DNA of 64,000 bases from Mytilus californianus. Taxonomy: Eukaryota > Mollusca > Bivalvia > Mytilida > Mytilidae. Positions 24,520 to 36,335 of the stretch are shown piece after piece. Location: the NCBI RefSeq assembly GCF_021869535.1, contig NW_026262712.1, positions 70,154,100-70,218,099 on the forward strand, read 5' to 3'. How positions within the stretch are numbered: position 1 is the first letter of the stretch; each line of letters opens with the position of its first letter. Made by a program: the position numbers and the translations under genes. The notes below the pieces were generated by a model. It was given only the letters and a program-made list of their open reading frames with translations. It was not told the DNA's origin and searched no databases.

Positions 24520-24680
24520 AAAAGAAGAATGTGTACGAGGACACAATGCCCCTGCTCAAGTTTCAAACAAAAGAAAATGGGACGGACGGACGAACGGAAA
24601 GACGGGAGGGCAGAAAGACTGAAGGATCGACGGTCTAGGGAAACACTTAATGCATCCGTCGGCTACGGCGGGGGCATAAA
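24520..24680 (-). repeat. Family G element, reversed and internally deleted
   Basis: Read on the minus strand it begins with a diverged GC-box hairpin (TGCCCCCGCCGTAGCCGACGG), TTAAGTGTTTCCCT and a CCGTC-rich tract. It then goes straight to the family's end (GCAGGGGCATTGTGTCCTCG-TACACATTCTTC) without the internal tandem units. Confidence 0.7.
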
Positions 24681-24769
24681 ATCGAAATTGTAAACTTAAG
24701 ATGGAAATATGACAGTGAAAAGGGAAATTTTATAATCATATAAAAATTATAACTTGTAAGTAACAAAAT

Positions 24770-24775
24770 TTTATT
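24770..24775 (-). promoter_or_regulatory. Polyadenylation signal AATAAA for the minus-strand gene
   Basis: TTTATT on the plus strand reads AATAAA on the minus strand, 26 bases beyond the stop codon at 24801-24803. Confidence 0.6.
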
Positions 24776-24800
24776 TAACAATTTGAAAAAAAAACTATTC

Positions 24801-27800
24801 TTATAATCTGTCATCTATTTGCTCTTCTATATCTTCAAGAAGTTTATCTAAACTGTCCGTTAAAGAATCATGATATGTGATTGGTTTCTGAAGGTTTGTA
24901 CGGTTTTGGTCATCGTCCCATTTCAACATATCATCCTTTGTGTTTGGCTTGTTTTGCTTTGTAATATATGATTTCTTTACATTCTTTTGTTCTTCTTTTT
25001 CTAACTTTGCTAATAAAGTGTCAATTTCATCAAGTGCCTAAAACACAACATAACAGCATAATATTAATTCACGGTATAACACATAATTTTACAAACTATA
25101 GAATTTGTAAAAATAAAAATCGTAGAATTAAAATCAACTTAGTTAACAGTTATTCAAATGGCACTCTCTCTTACCATTACACTGATTAATTGACTGGTGG
25201 TTTACACTACTTTCAGCACTGTTGGTTATTTCGTGGCGGTCAGTTTTTATTGGGTAAAGATTGCATGAAATGCAATCAAAACCCTATGGTACCGACTTGA
25301 TATCTAAATCTTCCAAGGCTTATCACTACCTTTGAGATACACAAAATATAGTGCATTGATCATAACATTCTATAAATCCTATCCATGAACATTTCCAGAA
25401 ATTTATCAATGTAATATATGCTCAGATATTCAAGTCACAAAATGATGTTATACTTGTCAAGAAAATTACATAACTTTTGCAAGGTGCAGGAATCTAATAT
25501 CTGTTCTAAAAATATCAATGATGTCGTTGTTAAAGTCATCTTTAAAAATTGGAGTTATCTTCCTTTGTCTAGAATTGTAGTTAAATCAACTATAAACCAA
25601 TGCCTTATACAATACGGTATTTAATTTTGCTTCCCACTGATAAATTAAAGCAATCTTTACCCTTCAGTGCTTACAAGCACTTTGATTGGTTTTAGGAAGC
25701 CGGAGTGCCCGGAGAGAACCACCGACCGTTGGTAGGAAAACTGACAATCCTACACAATTAAGATTGGAGTCGAATGCACTATTACCTTTACAAAACTATC
25801 TATATCAGTTCCAAATTTTAGTAATTGCATGCGCTTAATTATTTTATGGAGACTAAGTTGGAACAAATTCATTTGATTTATCATTGTATTTGTATGAATA
25901 AAAAGAGATATTTGTATATATTTCTGAATTCTGCCCTAGATCCAGCTTCTTTCATTGAGCTTAGAATCAAAGGTATTAATGGTAATTTCATTGTCCGTAC
26001 AGTAAAACGAAAATAATAATATTACGCCGTGGATGGATATCTTTAGTTAATGACATTTTTAACTAGTTAGAAATTTGGATTTATACAGTTTTTCGTAGCC
26101 AAAAGCTTGTCCTCATTTCCTAAAGTTGTACTTGTCGTGAGAAGATTGCAACTATTGGAACGGAATCTGCTTGCCGCTTTGAAACAGCTTAGTACATCTC
26201 GGTATTTTAGTGGTTTTTTATTAGTCTTTAAATTTCTATGTTATGTTTTGTACACTGTTGTTTGTATTTCGATATTTTTTTTTTTCGTTCATGATGTATT
26301 CAGTGGCTCTTTGACTATAGTTTTCGAGTACCTTCTTACCTGTTTTTGGTGTGATTGCTTTTAATGTACTACCCAGATTACTTAAAATCCTGAAACGGTG
26401 TATTTCTAACAAAAATTTGTGTATGTATCTTTTACCTGCCATGTTTTACCCACTGCGGTTTTACCTAAGGCATTACGTGCATTTAAAAGTATATAGTTGT
26501 AATGAATGCATAGATTTGGGATATATCTGACCATAGAAGAATACGAGCTAAAACAAAGTTCATTTTACATGAGAAATTATATTGGCTTTTACACTATTGT
26601 TTCAGTCAGGTAGGGTGAAGGTTGACGCCTATTAAATCGTTTAAACCCGCTGCATTTGTTTGCACATGTCCTAAGTCAGGAACCTGATGTTCAGTGGTTG
26701 TCGTTTGTTGATTTGGTTAATAAGTGTTTCTCGTTTCTCGTTTTTTATATAGATTAGACCGTTGGTTTTCCTGTTTGAATTGTTTTACACTAGTCATTTT
26801 TGGGGCCCTTTATAGCTTGCTGTTCGGTGTGAGCCAAGGCTCCGTGTTGAAGGCCGTACTTTGAACTATAATGGTTTACTTTTACAAATTGTGACTTGGA
26901 TGGAGAGTTGTCTCATTTGCACTCATACCACATATTCTTATATCTATTTAATTACTTCAGTGTTAAGATAAAAAGTTATGTTTCTCTAGAAGTTTGAATG
27001 GGACATCTTACCTTATCTTGCTTAGCTATTCTCACTTTTTCGGCTTTGTCAAATTCTTCTAACCTTTTTTGCTTTTGTAGAATATGTGGCAATTTTGAAT
27101 TTAACCTATTTCTTTCGTTCATTTCTTGATCGTCCTGGAAGTCGTCTGTAAAAAAAACAAATACACGGCAAATGTAATAGCATTTATCTCGATTTGAATG
27201 AATATGAAATCAAAACCTAGAGTTTCGGCGAGATAACTCTGTGTTACCTCCAATCATGCAGTTTTTCTTTCTTTCAAGCTTGTATTAAACAACTGTTTAT
27301 TCTGTGGTAGTTAATCACTTTAAATCAAGACATACATACATAATTTGTTTCATCAGGAATACTAAAATTTTGAAAATCAAAATATACATAACTGAATAAG
27401 GGGAAATTAATTCAATAGATATTTATAAAGAATTGCCAAAACTGTCTCGTGTCAATTTTGGCGTCCTCTAAGTGTCTGCTACGTGTGTTGCGTTCAAAGG
27501 TGTTGAGTTAAATCCCGACATTAGCAACGCTTTGTAAACTATATAAAAAGAGTGTACTGACTTTAGTTGCTATCATATAGGGTCCCTTGTTAGACATTTA
27601 TATGAAACGGAATTATGTCTTGAGATTTCAGCGTCACATGTAAAACTATTCAATACGTTTTCTGATACAAACTGACGATCACAAGAACACTATTGCATAG
27701 AACAACTACCTTTTTGATCTTTCTTTATCGTTTGTGCCTTCATTTTTCTCGCTTTGTTTGTCTTTCCATAACTATTTCCTGTAAAAATGCGAGTGGAAAA

Positions 27801-30800
27801 AAGGAAAAAAGTCCTATAATAAATAACTTCATTTCCCTCCTCAAAGAGTTATATATAAACTACAATTGCTTAATTGCCAAGTATATATTCTTCAATAAAT
27901 GTATATGTTACAGGCATTTTCTATATTTAGGAATTTGGTAAATTTCATAAAATCTTTAGACATTTTCTTAAAAGCCTGTAAGATTCATGCATCTCATCCA
28001 ATGACTGATTTTTTTCAGGTATTTTACAAAACGCCTGAAATTATTTTATAGAATGAAATATTCACAGAGACAATTATCGAACAACAGAACAGTTTTATCT
28101 CTAATCATTACTGAATTGTAAAGCATGCGTTTTAAGAGTTTCAGTAATTAAAAAAAATTCTACTGAATTATTTAAAATTCCCTCAAGCACCGAACTCGAC
28201 AATTATTTGTTATTTCATATATCGTTTGGATTGCAGGGTCTGTTACACATTTGTCCTTGTTGTTTTTGTTTTTTTTAAATTCATCGTTTGGCGTAAAATC
28301 TGGTCTAAGTACTACAACCACATCTGGCGAAACCATGATCATCACACATTCAGCTTACAGCTTTGTCAATACTTTTTCTGATAAAACACAGCATTGCGTT
28401 TCGCAAAAAGCACACACATGAGTATCTTCTTTTTCATGTGGTCCCAAAAGATTCAAAGTCACATTAGCATGATTAGTTTTTGAGCATTTAACAGACTGAA
28501 GCAGATATACGCATGTCCGGTGCGGCATCCATAGCAGAAGACGCTTACCCAGTCAATGCACCGTTATTTGTCTCTTCTTAATCGATTTTCGAGATTTTAA
28601 CAACGGTTAACTACGGTCGCATTAATTCATTAGATTGTATACACCAACTCCATTGAGGCAGTGAAGATGAAGATACTCATATCTCTGCATCACAACCAAA
28701 AACGGCCTTGTAGTTCTAGGCAACTTTTCTATCCCTATTCAAAATACCTTCATTTCAAGCGGCTGTCAAAATTCCTGTCTTTTATCTGGGTCAATTCATT
28801 GTAGAATTTACCTCTTTGATTTATTATCAATTTGTTTTCGTCTTAAAATATGCATGAAATATGTGCTACTGAGTGCAACAAACAACAATCAGTCAATATA
28901 AAAAGATGCTTTGTTTCTCTGCTTAATATTACACACTTCTATTTGAATCTAGGATTTTCTAAAAATTCGTTCGTAAACTTTGTTCTTTTGTAAGATCAAT
29001 GTGTCCTTCTGTCATCGTGACAAGAAGTTTATAAAAGTACTAACTGAAATACAGAGTGAGTACATACTTAACGTAGTTTCACTTAAAAGAACACAAACTT
29101 TCCCAGCTGGTTTTTGAAGAATAAACTCAATTTTACGGAACTATTAGTTTTCTTTCTGTGCAAGATATTGTGTTTTTGGTCATATGCATCTCAATGATAA
29201 TTATCCTTTTTTTTTGCAAATTACATGAAAGTGAACAGCAACTTGTTGCATTTTGTTTCAAAATTTCAGTCATTTTACAAAATGACTAGGTATTTCAAGT
29301 CATTTTATATATATAATGCCTGTCAAGTTTAGGCATTTTATAAATTGCCTGAAAATTTAGTCATTTTACAAAATGTTTAAATTTAGAAAATGCATGTAAC
29401 ATATATAATGCAAATCATTTTATATTTTTAACAGGTCTAATAGTAATAGATGTCGCTGTATGCGACAGCTTTGACTTCCAAGTCAAGCTGAAGCAATTAT
29501 ATAATTCAGAAGTTTAAATATCTATAAGAGATATCAAAGTTTTTGTTATCCTACCATTGTTGATGAAATAAATGGTCCTACGTTATTGTCTATACCAAAT
29601 TCTCCTGGATCTTCTGAAGGTTTAGACTAAAGTCTTTTATAAAATATCTATTAGAGAAATCAAACTTTGTTGTTATCCTACCTTTGTTCCATGACATAAA
29701 TGATCCTATGTTATCGTCTATGCCAAATTCTCTGGGATCTGGTGGTGGAGATTTAGACTTTTTACTCCACCAGTTCCTTTTCGTCACTAATTCTCCAGCT
29801 TCGATGCTGTCTCTGAGTAATTCGCCTAACGAACTCAGCTGTAAATTAAATGAAGATAACTGTTTATAAATGAATTGCGTTCAAGCGTTTTTTCTGGATT
29901 TACCTTCACCAGGAACGCTCAAACCGAAACATTTGAAAGCCAGGAATGTACAAATAAGTAGAAACGTTACGGGATACATGGCCATTAAGGACCTAAAATA
30001 ATAGCCTATTAGTAACATTATACAAATATGACGTCGTACGCATGTACTGTATGTCGTTTTTCTCCACATTACAGTTATCTTAAAAACGGAAACGTAATCA
30101 ACAGGAAAAGATCATTCAGAAAATGTTGGTGTCGTTTTTTATGACAATATTGAAATTTTACCGTTTTAAACTTCCTATAGGTACTCCTTCTGTCTTCTGT
30201 TAAAAGAAATCCAGATAAACCCTCTATATATATTTGGTCATGAAAATATCTCACTTATAAAGGATAGTTGTATCTTAAGTCTTTGAAATGCAATAACTAA
30301 TAAGTTTTATGATGTGACATATATTAGTTTGTGTGTACGGGATATTGCTATAAACTCATTACTTACATAATTAACTCTAGAACGATTGACCATATGTCGT
30401 GAGAATGTCACATTGATTTGATTAGCTTGGTATGTTCATGATGTATACAAAACGCTAATCAACTAGAAATATTATTGATCTACCTTTTTGCAGTAATCAG
30501 CCATTGCAAAAAAACCACTTTAAGAATGTTTTAGCCAGCTATGAAACTACAATATTTTAAAAGTGGTATGACCAATTTACCATGAATTTATATCACACTA
30601 GGGACATTTTCAAAACGTCTTTCGATCTTTACTTAAATTCATTGTAAATGCATTGCATCACAGCCTAATGTTGGTACTTCGAGGTTCTAACAATATTATA
30701 GCTCATTTCCAAACAGATCACCAAATTATAAAGGCAGATAGCAGTTTTGACAGATTTAGGAAAATATGAGTATTTATCAAAAAACTTATGAGAAGGACAT

Positions 30801-33800
30801 AGTTAACCAAAACCAAAATTATGTTGGAAGTAAGGCTACATATTGGCTTTCGCATATAAATTAATTCATTTTGGTAAGCTTCGTCCTTCGATGCAAAATT
30901 TTACAACAAAAAATCCTCCAACAACAACATACAGCGCTGGATAGCATTTTGATTTTATGTAAATATGTTCAATTGGGAAATACGGTGTTAAGTACCTGAT
31001 AAAGACTCTTTAATATCCAAATTCCAGTACGATTTGACAACTTTTAGATGTTGGCTTTGTGTGTGAAACAAGTACAAGGAAAATTGGTCCTACATCTTTG
31101 TTTATTTCTATCTATACCAAGTATTTGGTAACATTATTAAACGCTTCCAATTTCGTTTCTTTGTTTTCTTTTGCATAGTTATTTGTTTTTGTGGCTCTTC
31201 ACCATCTACCCCATATTTTTACCTTTTTAATCTATACAAATGAAAAATATGCTTCAGTAAATCTTTAACTTCAACGCCAATAAGCAAAACACCCTAGCTG
31301 TAATGTGTTAATGAAACAGACTGGATACCTCATCTCCTTATTTTTATATGGAGTCTACACTTTAATTACACCATACTTGCGTGTGCATAAATAACTAGGA
31401 AGTCAAGTTTGCATATTTGCAAAAATGTTTGTTTAAAATCAATATTATGTTTCTTTTCTAACCATGTAGGGAATAATAATAGTTATATAAGGAGCCAATG
31501 AAATCATAGAACACAAATTAACGGCGTGACTGGAAAATCTGATTGATAAGTTTCTTTCTATGTTTACAATTCATATATCTAGTTCACTAACAAACAGACA
31601 AAATTAGCATTTAACAACTGAGTACACATTTAAATATTTCAGCTGTTAAAATTGTTTATTATACCGCATATGTAAGTCCGTGTTCCTGTGTTGGGTAGTC
31701 AAGTTGAGAGTATAAAACTTGAATGGTCAGTAATTTTGTTTTTGACATACGGAAAATGTTTAATACCTACATAAGTAACATGACTTACTGCTGATCCAAA
31801 CTAGAACTTACAGAATGGACTGCTTTAAATGACCGAATTCAACTTAATGTAGAGGACATAAAGCTCTACAAACCAACGTTTAGCTCTACATATGTACCGA
31901 CTTTAAGCTCTACATATGTACCGACTTTAACCTCTACATATATATGTACCGACTTTAAGCTCTCGATATGTACAAACTTTAAGCTCTTCATATGTACCAA
32001 CTTTAGATTAAACTTCTATGTCATGTCTATGAGGTCTACTTATTTCAGATCTCGATTACTTATTTTGTTGTCTTACTTACAACTCAACTAAGATTTAAGT
32101 AACCAAAAGCAAATATGTACAATTAACAGTCGGAATATCAACATATATATATTATATAGTCATTCTAAAAGGGATTTTATTCTGTTTTATTTTCTTAGTT
32201 ATGGAAAATATATTTTGGTTTTCTGAATTTCCACGATGCTATGTTCTGTATTGTTAGGATGATTATAGATAAGTCATCTTTTTCCGTCACTTAATTTGCC
32301 TAATTAAGTTCTTCTTGATGCCTCAAAGAAAGGACAACCGTACCGTATCATACTAGTATAAACTCTTAATGGTTCAGGAAGAGAGTTAATCATATATAAA
32401 CGACCAATAAGAAAATATAAGAAGAAAACAAGGGTGCAAAAAATAAAAAATTAAGAACAGAAAATACCGTAAACAAAAGTTGAATAAACAACAAAAAGAT
32501 AAACATGATAAATAAGGATCTACGATACATTACTAAAGACTCGCGATACAAATAGATATAAGAACACCACATAACAGGCGGAAAACTGAAATTATATGCA
32601 ATTACTGGTCTACAAGTGGTAGTCGCCGTGATACTCATATACAAGTCGTGTGACAATATTGGCTGTTGAGGCATTTAATAAAAGTAGATTGATAAATATC
32701 CAAAAAGAGGATTATGTTATCGTGATTCTCTTTGATTATGACAAGGGAGAATATTGTAACTTGAAATACAAATAAAGGAATCAATCGTTTTCTAGAAATT
32801 GAAACCGATAGAAACAAGTTAAAAAGAAAACCATGGAATTAAAAAAAGAATGCAACAAGAATCCCCACTAAAAAAACCCAGGTGTGCTCTAAAAAGATAA
32901 TTAAGTAATCTCTATGCCACCGGTCACATCCGTCGTGTTGCTCAAGTAATGTTAATATCCAATGTCTCAGCGATACAATTAAGTCATTTCAGCGATAAGT
33001 CATTTCAACGGTAAATGGCGGACGGGATTGTGACAACAAAGTTATGGTGCAGACCGTTAAACTTTCGAGGTGTTTTCTTTGGCTATTTCACTTTATAAGC
33101 TTCAAAGATAGTCTAAATTCATTCGCGTCCAGTTTCGTCCAATGCTTGAAGACACTCTAACACCATTTTTACATCTTAAGATAGTAAACGTACATGTATA
33201 TATGCTTTGGTCAGAAAGAACGAAACAGACATCATAAATTGTCTTGTCTATTGTTTTCTTTAGACGTAATATTAGCACAAATAGTTAACGGTCAATAATT
33301 GCACAGCCAGATAATATCAATAGTATCGGACCTTAAAGATATTGTTTTCAACTTTAAAGATCGACTGAACTTTTTACTTTGGTCCAGGCTGGTATCAAAA
33401 GAACAGGCCAAAAAAATATCTGTTCGTTTGTTTTTCAATGAGTAATTTATTCTGTTGAGATTGCGGAAAATCAAAACGTCGGTTCCTAATTAAAATTCCA
33501 TGTACAATGATTTTAACGGAAGCATTGTTGATCATAGCTGGCATCAGCTGTTGCAGTGCACTAAATCAATTTGAACACAATACCTGTACAGAAATCAAAT
33601 ACCTATACAGCAGTCGGCTTCAGTAACCAGATAACTCTTTTAAACAAAGGGGTTATCAATCTGCAACGCTAGAAACAAACGAAGCTCTAATTATCGAACT
33701 GTTAAGAACCCTTCACGATTTACCGTCGATCACAAGTAAATGTTTGAAAAATACTGCAATACTGTCCGAAACTTTGTTAGCTATTTAGTATATGGATCAT

Positions 33801-35901
33801 ATGATTCAGTATCAACTAGCCTTTCCCAAAATAAATCTTGTCCCAACAAAATGTCAAATATATATAGATGATAAATAATTTGGGGGAAATCCCGACATTC
33901 AGTGGCGTAAGCAACTGTAAACTTCACACATCACACCTCCCAAAATGTTTAAGACTGACAATACAACAAAAAATATTGAAAAGAAAGGATTGAAAGATAA
34001 ATTGAAAAAAAAGACAAGAACTTTATGATGGATTGTGCATTAATTTTACCACCAGGAATATATTACCTTATATGTATTTGGCAAAACCTTTCGGAATTTT
34101 TGGTCCTCAATGCTCTTCGTACTTCTTTGTCTTGTTTAATTTGTTTGATAGGAGCGTCACTGATGATTCCTTTGTAGGCGTAACGCACGTATTGCTTACA
34201 CAATTTTAATCCTGGTATCTATGATGAGTTTATGTATATTAAGAACACCAGTTTACAGAGGCTAATCTCAAAATTGTGTTTGGGAATTTATTTTTATATA
34301 TTTTAGTTTGTAATTTATATCAATTTGTACATTTTGACTGTATACGTAAAAATAAAAGTGGGGAATACGTCAATGGAACTGTAAACAAGGGGATGAAATC
34401 ATCAGTATACTGTGACAATTTAATACCTCTCATCGCCAATACTAAATGGTATCAAATTAGGAGAAAGTTTGTCTATTTCGTTCTCTCATTTAGTCCTTCA
34501 TGCTTGGTTTTAACTGATTTATTTTCAGAGTTAAAATGGACATAGCAGTGTGTTGCTAAATATAGTAAAAGAGCAATTTGAACCCGAGAGTTTTCATACT
34601 TTTTTTTACTCCAATTTTGGTTGAAATTATTGCCTCCTTACACGAGATCAAAAACGATGTATAAGGAATTGTTTTTAATCTTTAAAGTTAAAATAAATAC
34701 TGAAAAAGAATTTAACGAAAACACGGTCGAATTGCATTTGTGTCAATTAAAAAAAAATGCAATATTTCATTTGCGCCAGAAAATGAATAGTTTACAGGTA
34801 ACATAAATGACAATTGAAGTTATGCAATATTTCATTTGCGCCAGAAAATGAATAGTTTACAGGTAACATAAATGACAATTGAAGTTTCATTCATTGTAAG
34901 TTGTATCCTAAAGAAGAGGATCGTATGCAAAGTTTTGTAGAGTTCCCCAAAGTATAGCAATAGCAGTTTACAAAAATCTAAAATTACCTGGAATAAAGTT
35001 TCAGCATGAGAGTTTCCACCATTTTCTGTATCTGATTGTATAACTTCTTCCGATTTTCCCTTGGTTGGCACTGCCTGTTCCTTCTGAAATCAAATCAATG
35101 AATTCTATAGCCGTATGAGTAAAGATAAAAGTCTCTACAGAAAATACCATGATTAGATATGTACATACTTTGTTGATGAGGGTATCGATTGCAAAAGGTT
35201 GTTGATTAATAGTAACGATAGCAGTCAGTTTCCATCATTAACTTTCCATTGATGAGATTAAATTCAAATCTTGCTTGAACAGATAAGTATATTAAGTGGA
35301 AATGTCTAGTTAGGAGTAATTATCGGTTATAGTTCAATGCAATTGCAAATTCGTAAGTCAAAAATCAATTTAACCTCTTCAATATACACAAAAAAACACA
35401 AAGGAAAATAAAAAAAAATGTAAATGGGGTTCTTCATGCCTCCCATCTTCCAAAGGGACATGCTACAATTAGCTTTCAAAAGAGTTTAATCACGACCATG
35501 AGTGAACTCGCCAATGATGTTCGAAAATAAACAACATAAAGTCAAATGTATCAACATTGAACGTTTAAGAGAAATACACAAAAAAAAAAATCGAAAATAT
35601 CTAAGGAACACATGAGCTTAAAATGTCCTTAAAAAATTATAATTATTCATGTTTGTCAAGTTTGTAAATTCCGAAGGTTTCACTACTGAGAGTAAAAACA
35701 TGCCAATTAAGAATTTTGGTAATTGGTCGGTTTATTATATCCTCATTGATTGCAGCATGCAGTCAGTCCATCGACAGACTTAGAATCGACTCAAAAGCAA
35801 TAATCGAATTTTTAATTTGTTCCATCTTGATAGTGTCTCAAAATTATTCTCTCGAGACCAACTGATATTACATATCCGATAAATAAATAAAAACTTACCA
35901 T
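24801..35901 (-). CDS. Unrecognised small acidic/coiled-coil protein, five coding exons (main form)
   Basis: Minus-strand exons in transcript order: 35901-35899 (the ATG is the last codon before a GTAAGT donor), 35083-34988, 29838-29682, 27145-27012, 25037-24801. All phases agree (0, 0, 1, 0), giving about 208 residues ending in IDDRL. I do not recognise the family. Residues about 30-55 contain an acidic/hydrophobic stretch and a basic site (VTKRNWWSKKSK), then a Pro-rich linker and a conserved-looking patch (REFGIDDNIGSFMSWNK). From about residue 88 a charged region includes LQKQKRLEEF and ALDEIDTLLAKLEKEEQ, consistent with coiled coil. This form has no signal peptide; an alternative first coding exon at 29904-29985 would supply one. 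The dibasic KR followed by NWW might suggest a processed secreted precursor, but that is speculation. Exon structure is well supported by splice sites; function is unknown. Confidence 0.6.
25694..25785. repeat. Conserved repeat fragment in the minus-strand gene's last intron
   Basis: GGAAGCCGGAGTGCCCGGAG, AGAACCACCGACC and GATTGGAGTCGAATGCAC make a GC-richer island in AT-rich intron. I recognise this as a segment common in bivalve short interspersed repeats; there is no coding frame. Confidence 0.45.
26615..26940 (-). repeat. Dispersed repeat family A, reverse orientation
   Basis: TGTCCTAAGTCAGGAACCTG, GTTGTCGTTTGTTGATTTGG, TTAGACCGTTGG, GAATTGTTTTACACT, TCCGTGTTGAAGGCCGTACT and GAGTTGTCTCATTTGCACTC identify a nearly full copy. 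Confidence 0.7.
27910..28060. repeat. Cluster of short hairpin units with AGGCATTTT / AAAATGCCT arms
   Basis: ACAGGCATTTTCTATATTTA, TTTAGACATTTTCTTAAAAGCCTG and TTCAGGTATTTTACAAAACGCCTGAA form imperfect inverted repeats. A second cluster in the same intron at 29262-29430 has TTTAGGCATTTTATAAATTGCCTG and related units. Confidence 0.6.
29262..29430. repeat. Second cluster of AGGCATTTT hairpin units
   Basis: Successive imperfect palindromes (TCATTTTACAAAATGA, AGGCATTTTATAAATTGCCT, TCATTTTACAAAATG) of about 20-24 bases lie in the intron between the second-last and third-last coding exons of the minus-strand gene. Confidence 0.6.
29555..29626 (-). pseudogene. Degenerate duplicate of the tail of exon 29682-29838
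   Basis: Minus-strand 29626-29555 reads SKPSEDPGEFGIDNNVGPFI..., matching SKSPPPDPREFGIDDNIGSF... of the main exon. It has its own TTTAG acceptor and a GTAGGATAACAA donor identical to that of the main exon. The adjoining intron sequence is duplicated too (TTGTTATCCTAC, ATATCT-TAAGAGA blocks). At 72 bases it starts and ends in phase 0. Spliced after the main exon it would read a stop immediately, and spliced before 27145-27012 it breaks frame. It is either a decayed copy or a frame-breaking cassette. Confidence 0.65.
29904..29992 (-). CDS. Alternative first coding exon encoding a signal peptide
   Basis: On the minus strand, acceptor TTTTAG ends at 29993 and the ATG is at 29985. It encodes MAMYPVTFLLICTFLAFKCF followed by GLSVPGE, a typical signal peptide, and ends at a GTAAAT donor (29903) in phase 1. 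That phase does not fit the next exon downstream (29838-29682, phase 0) but fits the one after it (27145-27012), giving SVPGE-DDFQDDQEM and a secreted protein of about 150 residues. It lies between the KEQ exon and the LSSL exon, so it would need its own upstream noncoding exon and skipping of 29838-29682. This is an inference from splice phase only. Confidence 0.5.
30070..31860. other. Long intron of the minus-strand gene, nothing recognised
   Basis: AT-rich sequence without supported coding frames or clear repeats between the signal-peptide exon and the minisatellite at 31861. Confidence 0.45.
31861..32005. repeat. About 24-bp minisatellite, six diverged copies
   Basis: The unit AAGCTCTACATATGTACCGA-CTTT is repeated with small insertions (extra TATATA) and substitutions (TCGATATGTACAAAC, TTCATATGTACCAAC). 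It lies in the long intron of the minus-strand gene. Confidence 0.8.
32006..34049. other. Intron, nothing recognised
   Basis: No supported gene or repeat family. The minus frames at 32390-32674, 32635-32817 and 33292-33474 are AT-rich chance frames without splice context. Confidence 0.45.
34050..34240. repeat. Dispersed repeat family E, copy 2
   Basis: TGTATTTGGCAAAACCTTTC, GGTCCTCAATGCTCTTCGTA, GGAGCGTCACTGATGA, GCGTAACGCACGT and CTGGTATCTATGATGAGTTT match the copy at 22757. Confidence 0.75.
34757..34886. repeat. Perfect or near-perfect 65-bp tandem duplication
   Basis: Two adjacent copies start at 34757 and 34822, each reading ATGCAATATTTCATTTGCGC, CAGAAAATGAATAGTTTACA, GGTAACATAAATGACAATTG, AAGTT. 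It lies about 100 bases downstream (in minus-strand terms) of exon 35083-34988. Near-identity suggests a recent event. Confidence 0.9.
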
Positions 35902-36054
35902 ATTGTTCGGAAAGTCGCCAGCCCTTTTGTGCAGATAGCAAGAAAACTTGTTACTACGAGTTTATTGTGACGTTAGACAGGCGTTGCTGCTATTTGATTT
36001 GACGTTTGATTAACGTTTTAACTAGCTCTTTTCAGAATTCATATTCGTTCCGTT

Positions 36055-36335
36055 ACTTCCCTTCTTGTATGTTGGAGCCTCTTGCCTTAGTTAGTCTTGT
36101 ATGTTTTTTAAATTTCAGTTCTATTATAATTATGTTTCGGAGTTAAGTGTGACGTCCATTTTTACTGAACTAGTACACATTTTTGTTTAGGGGCCAGCTT
36201 AAGTCCGCCTCCGGGTGCGGGATTTTCTCGCTGTGTTGAAGAACCATTGGTGGCCTTGTGCTGTTTTCTGCTCTTTGGTCGGGTTGATGTCTCTTTTACA
36301 CATTCGCCATTTCCATTCTCAATTTTATTTGCAAT
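36055..36335 (-). repeat. Dispersed repeat family B, reversed
   Basis: TTATGTTTCGGAGTTAAGTG, GACGTCCATTTTTACTGAAC, GGGGCCAGCTTAAG, GCTGTTTTCTGCTCTTTGGT and CCATTTCCATTCTCAATTTT are the reverse complement of the copies at 3655 and 54468. Confidence 0.75.

Noticed and set aside
25825-26442. Open frames of 60-85 codons in the minus-strand gene's intron
   Set aside because: AT-rich chance frames without splice context, overlapping one another on opposite strands.
34276-34545. Open frame of 89 codons with a hydrophobic start and cysteines
   Set aside because: It resembles a signal-peptide protein superficially, but it has no consistent splice partners, no recognised domain, and its end runs into low-complexity sequence in an intron of the opposite-strand gene.
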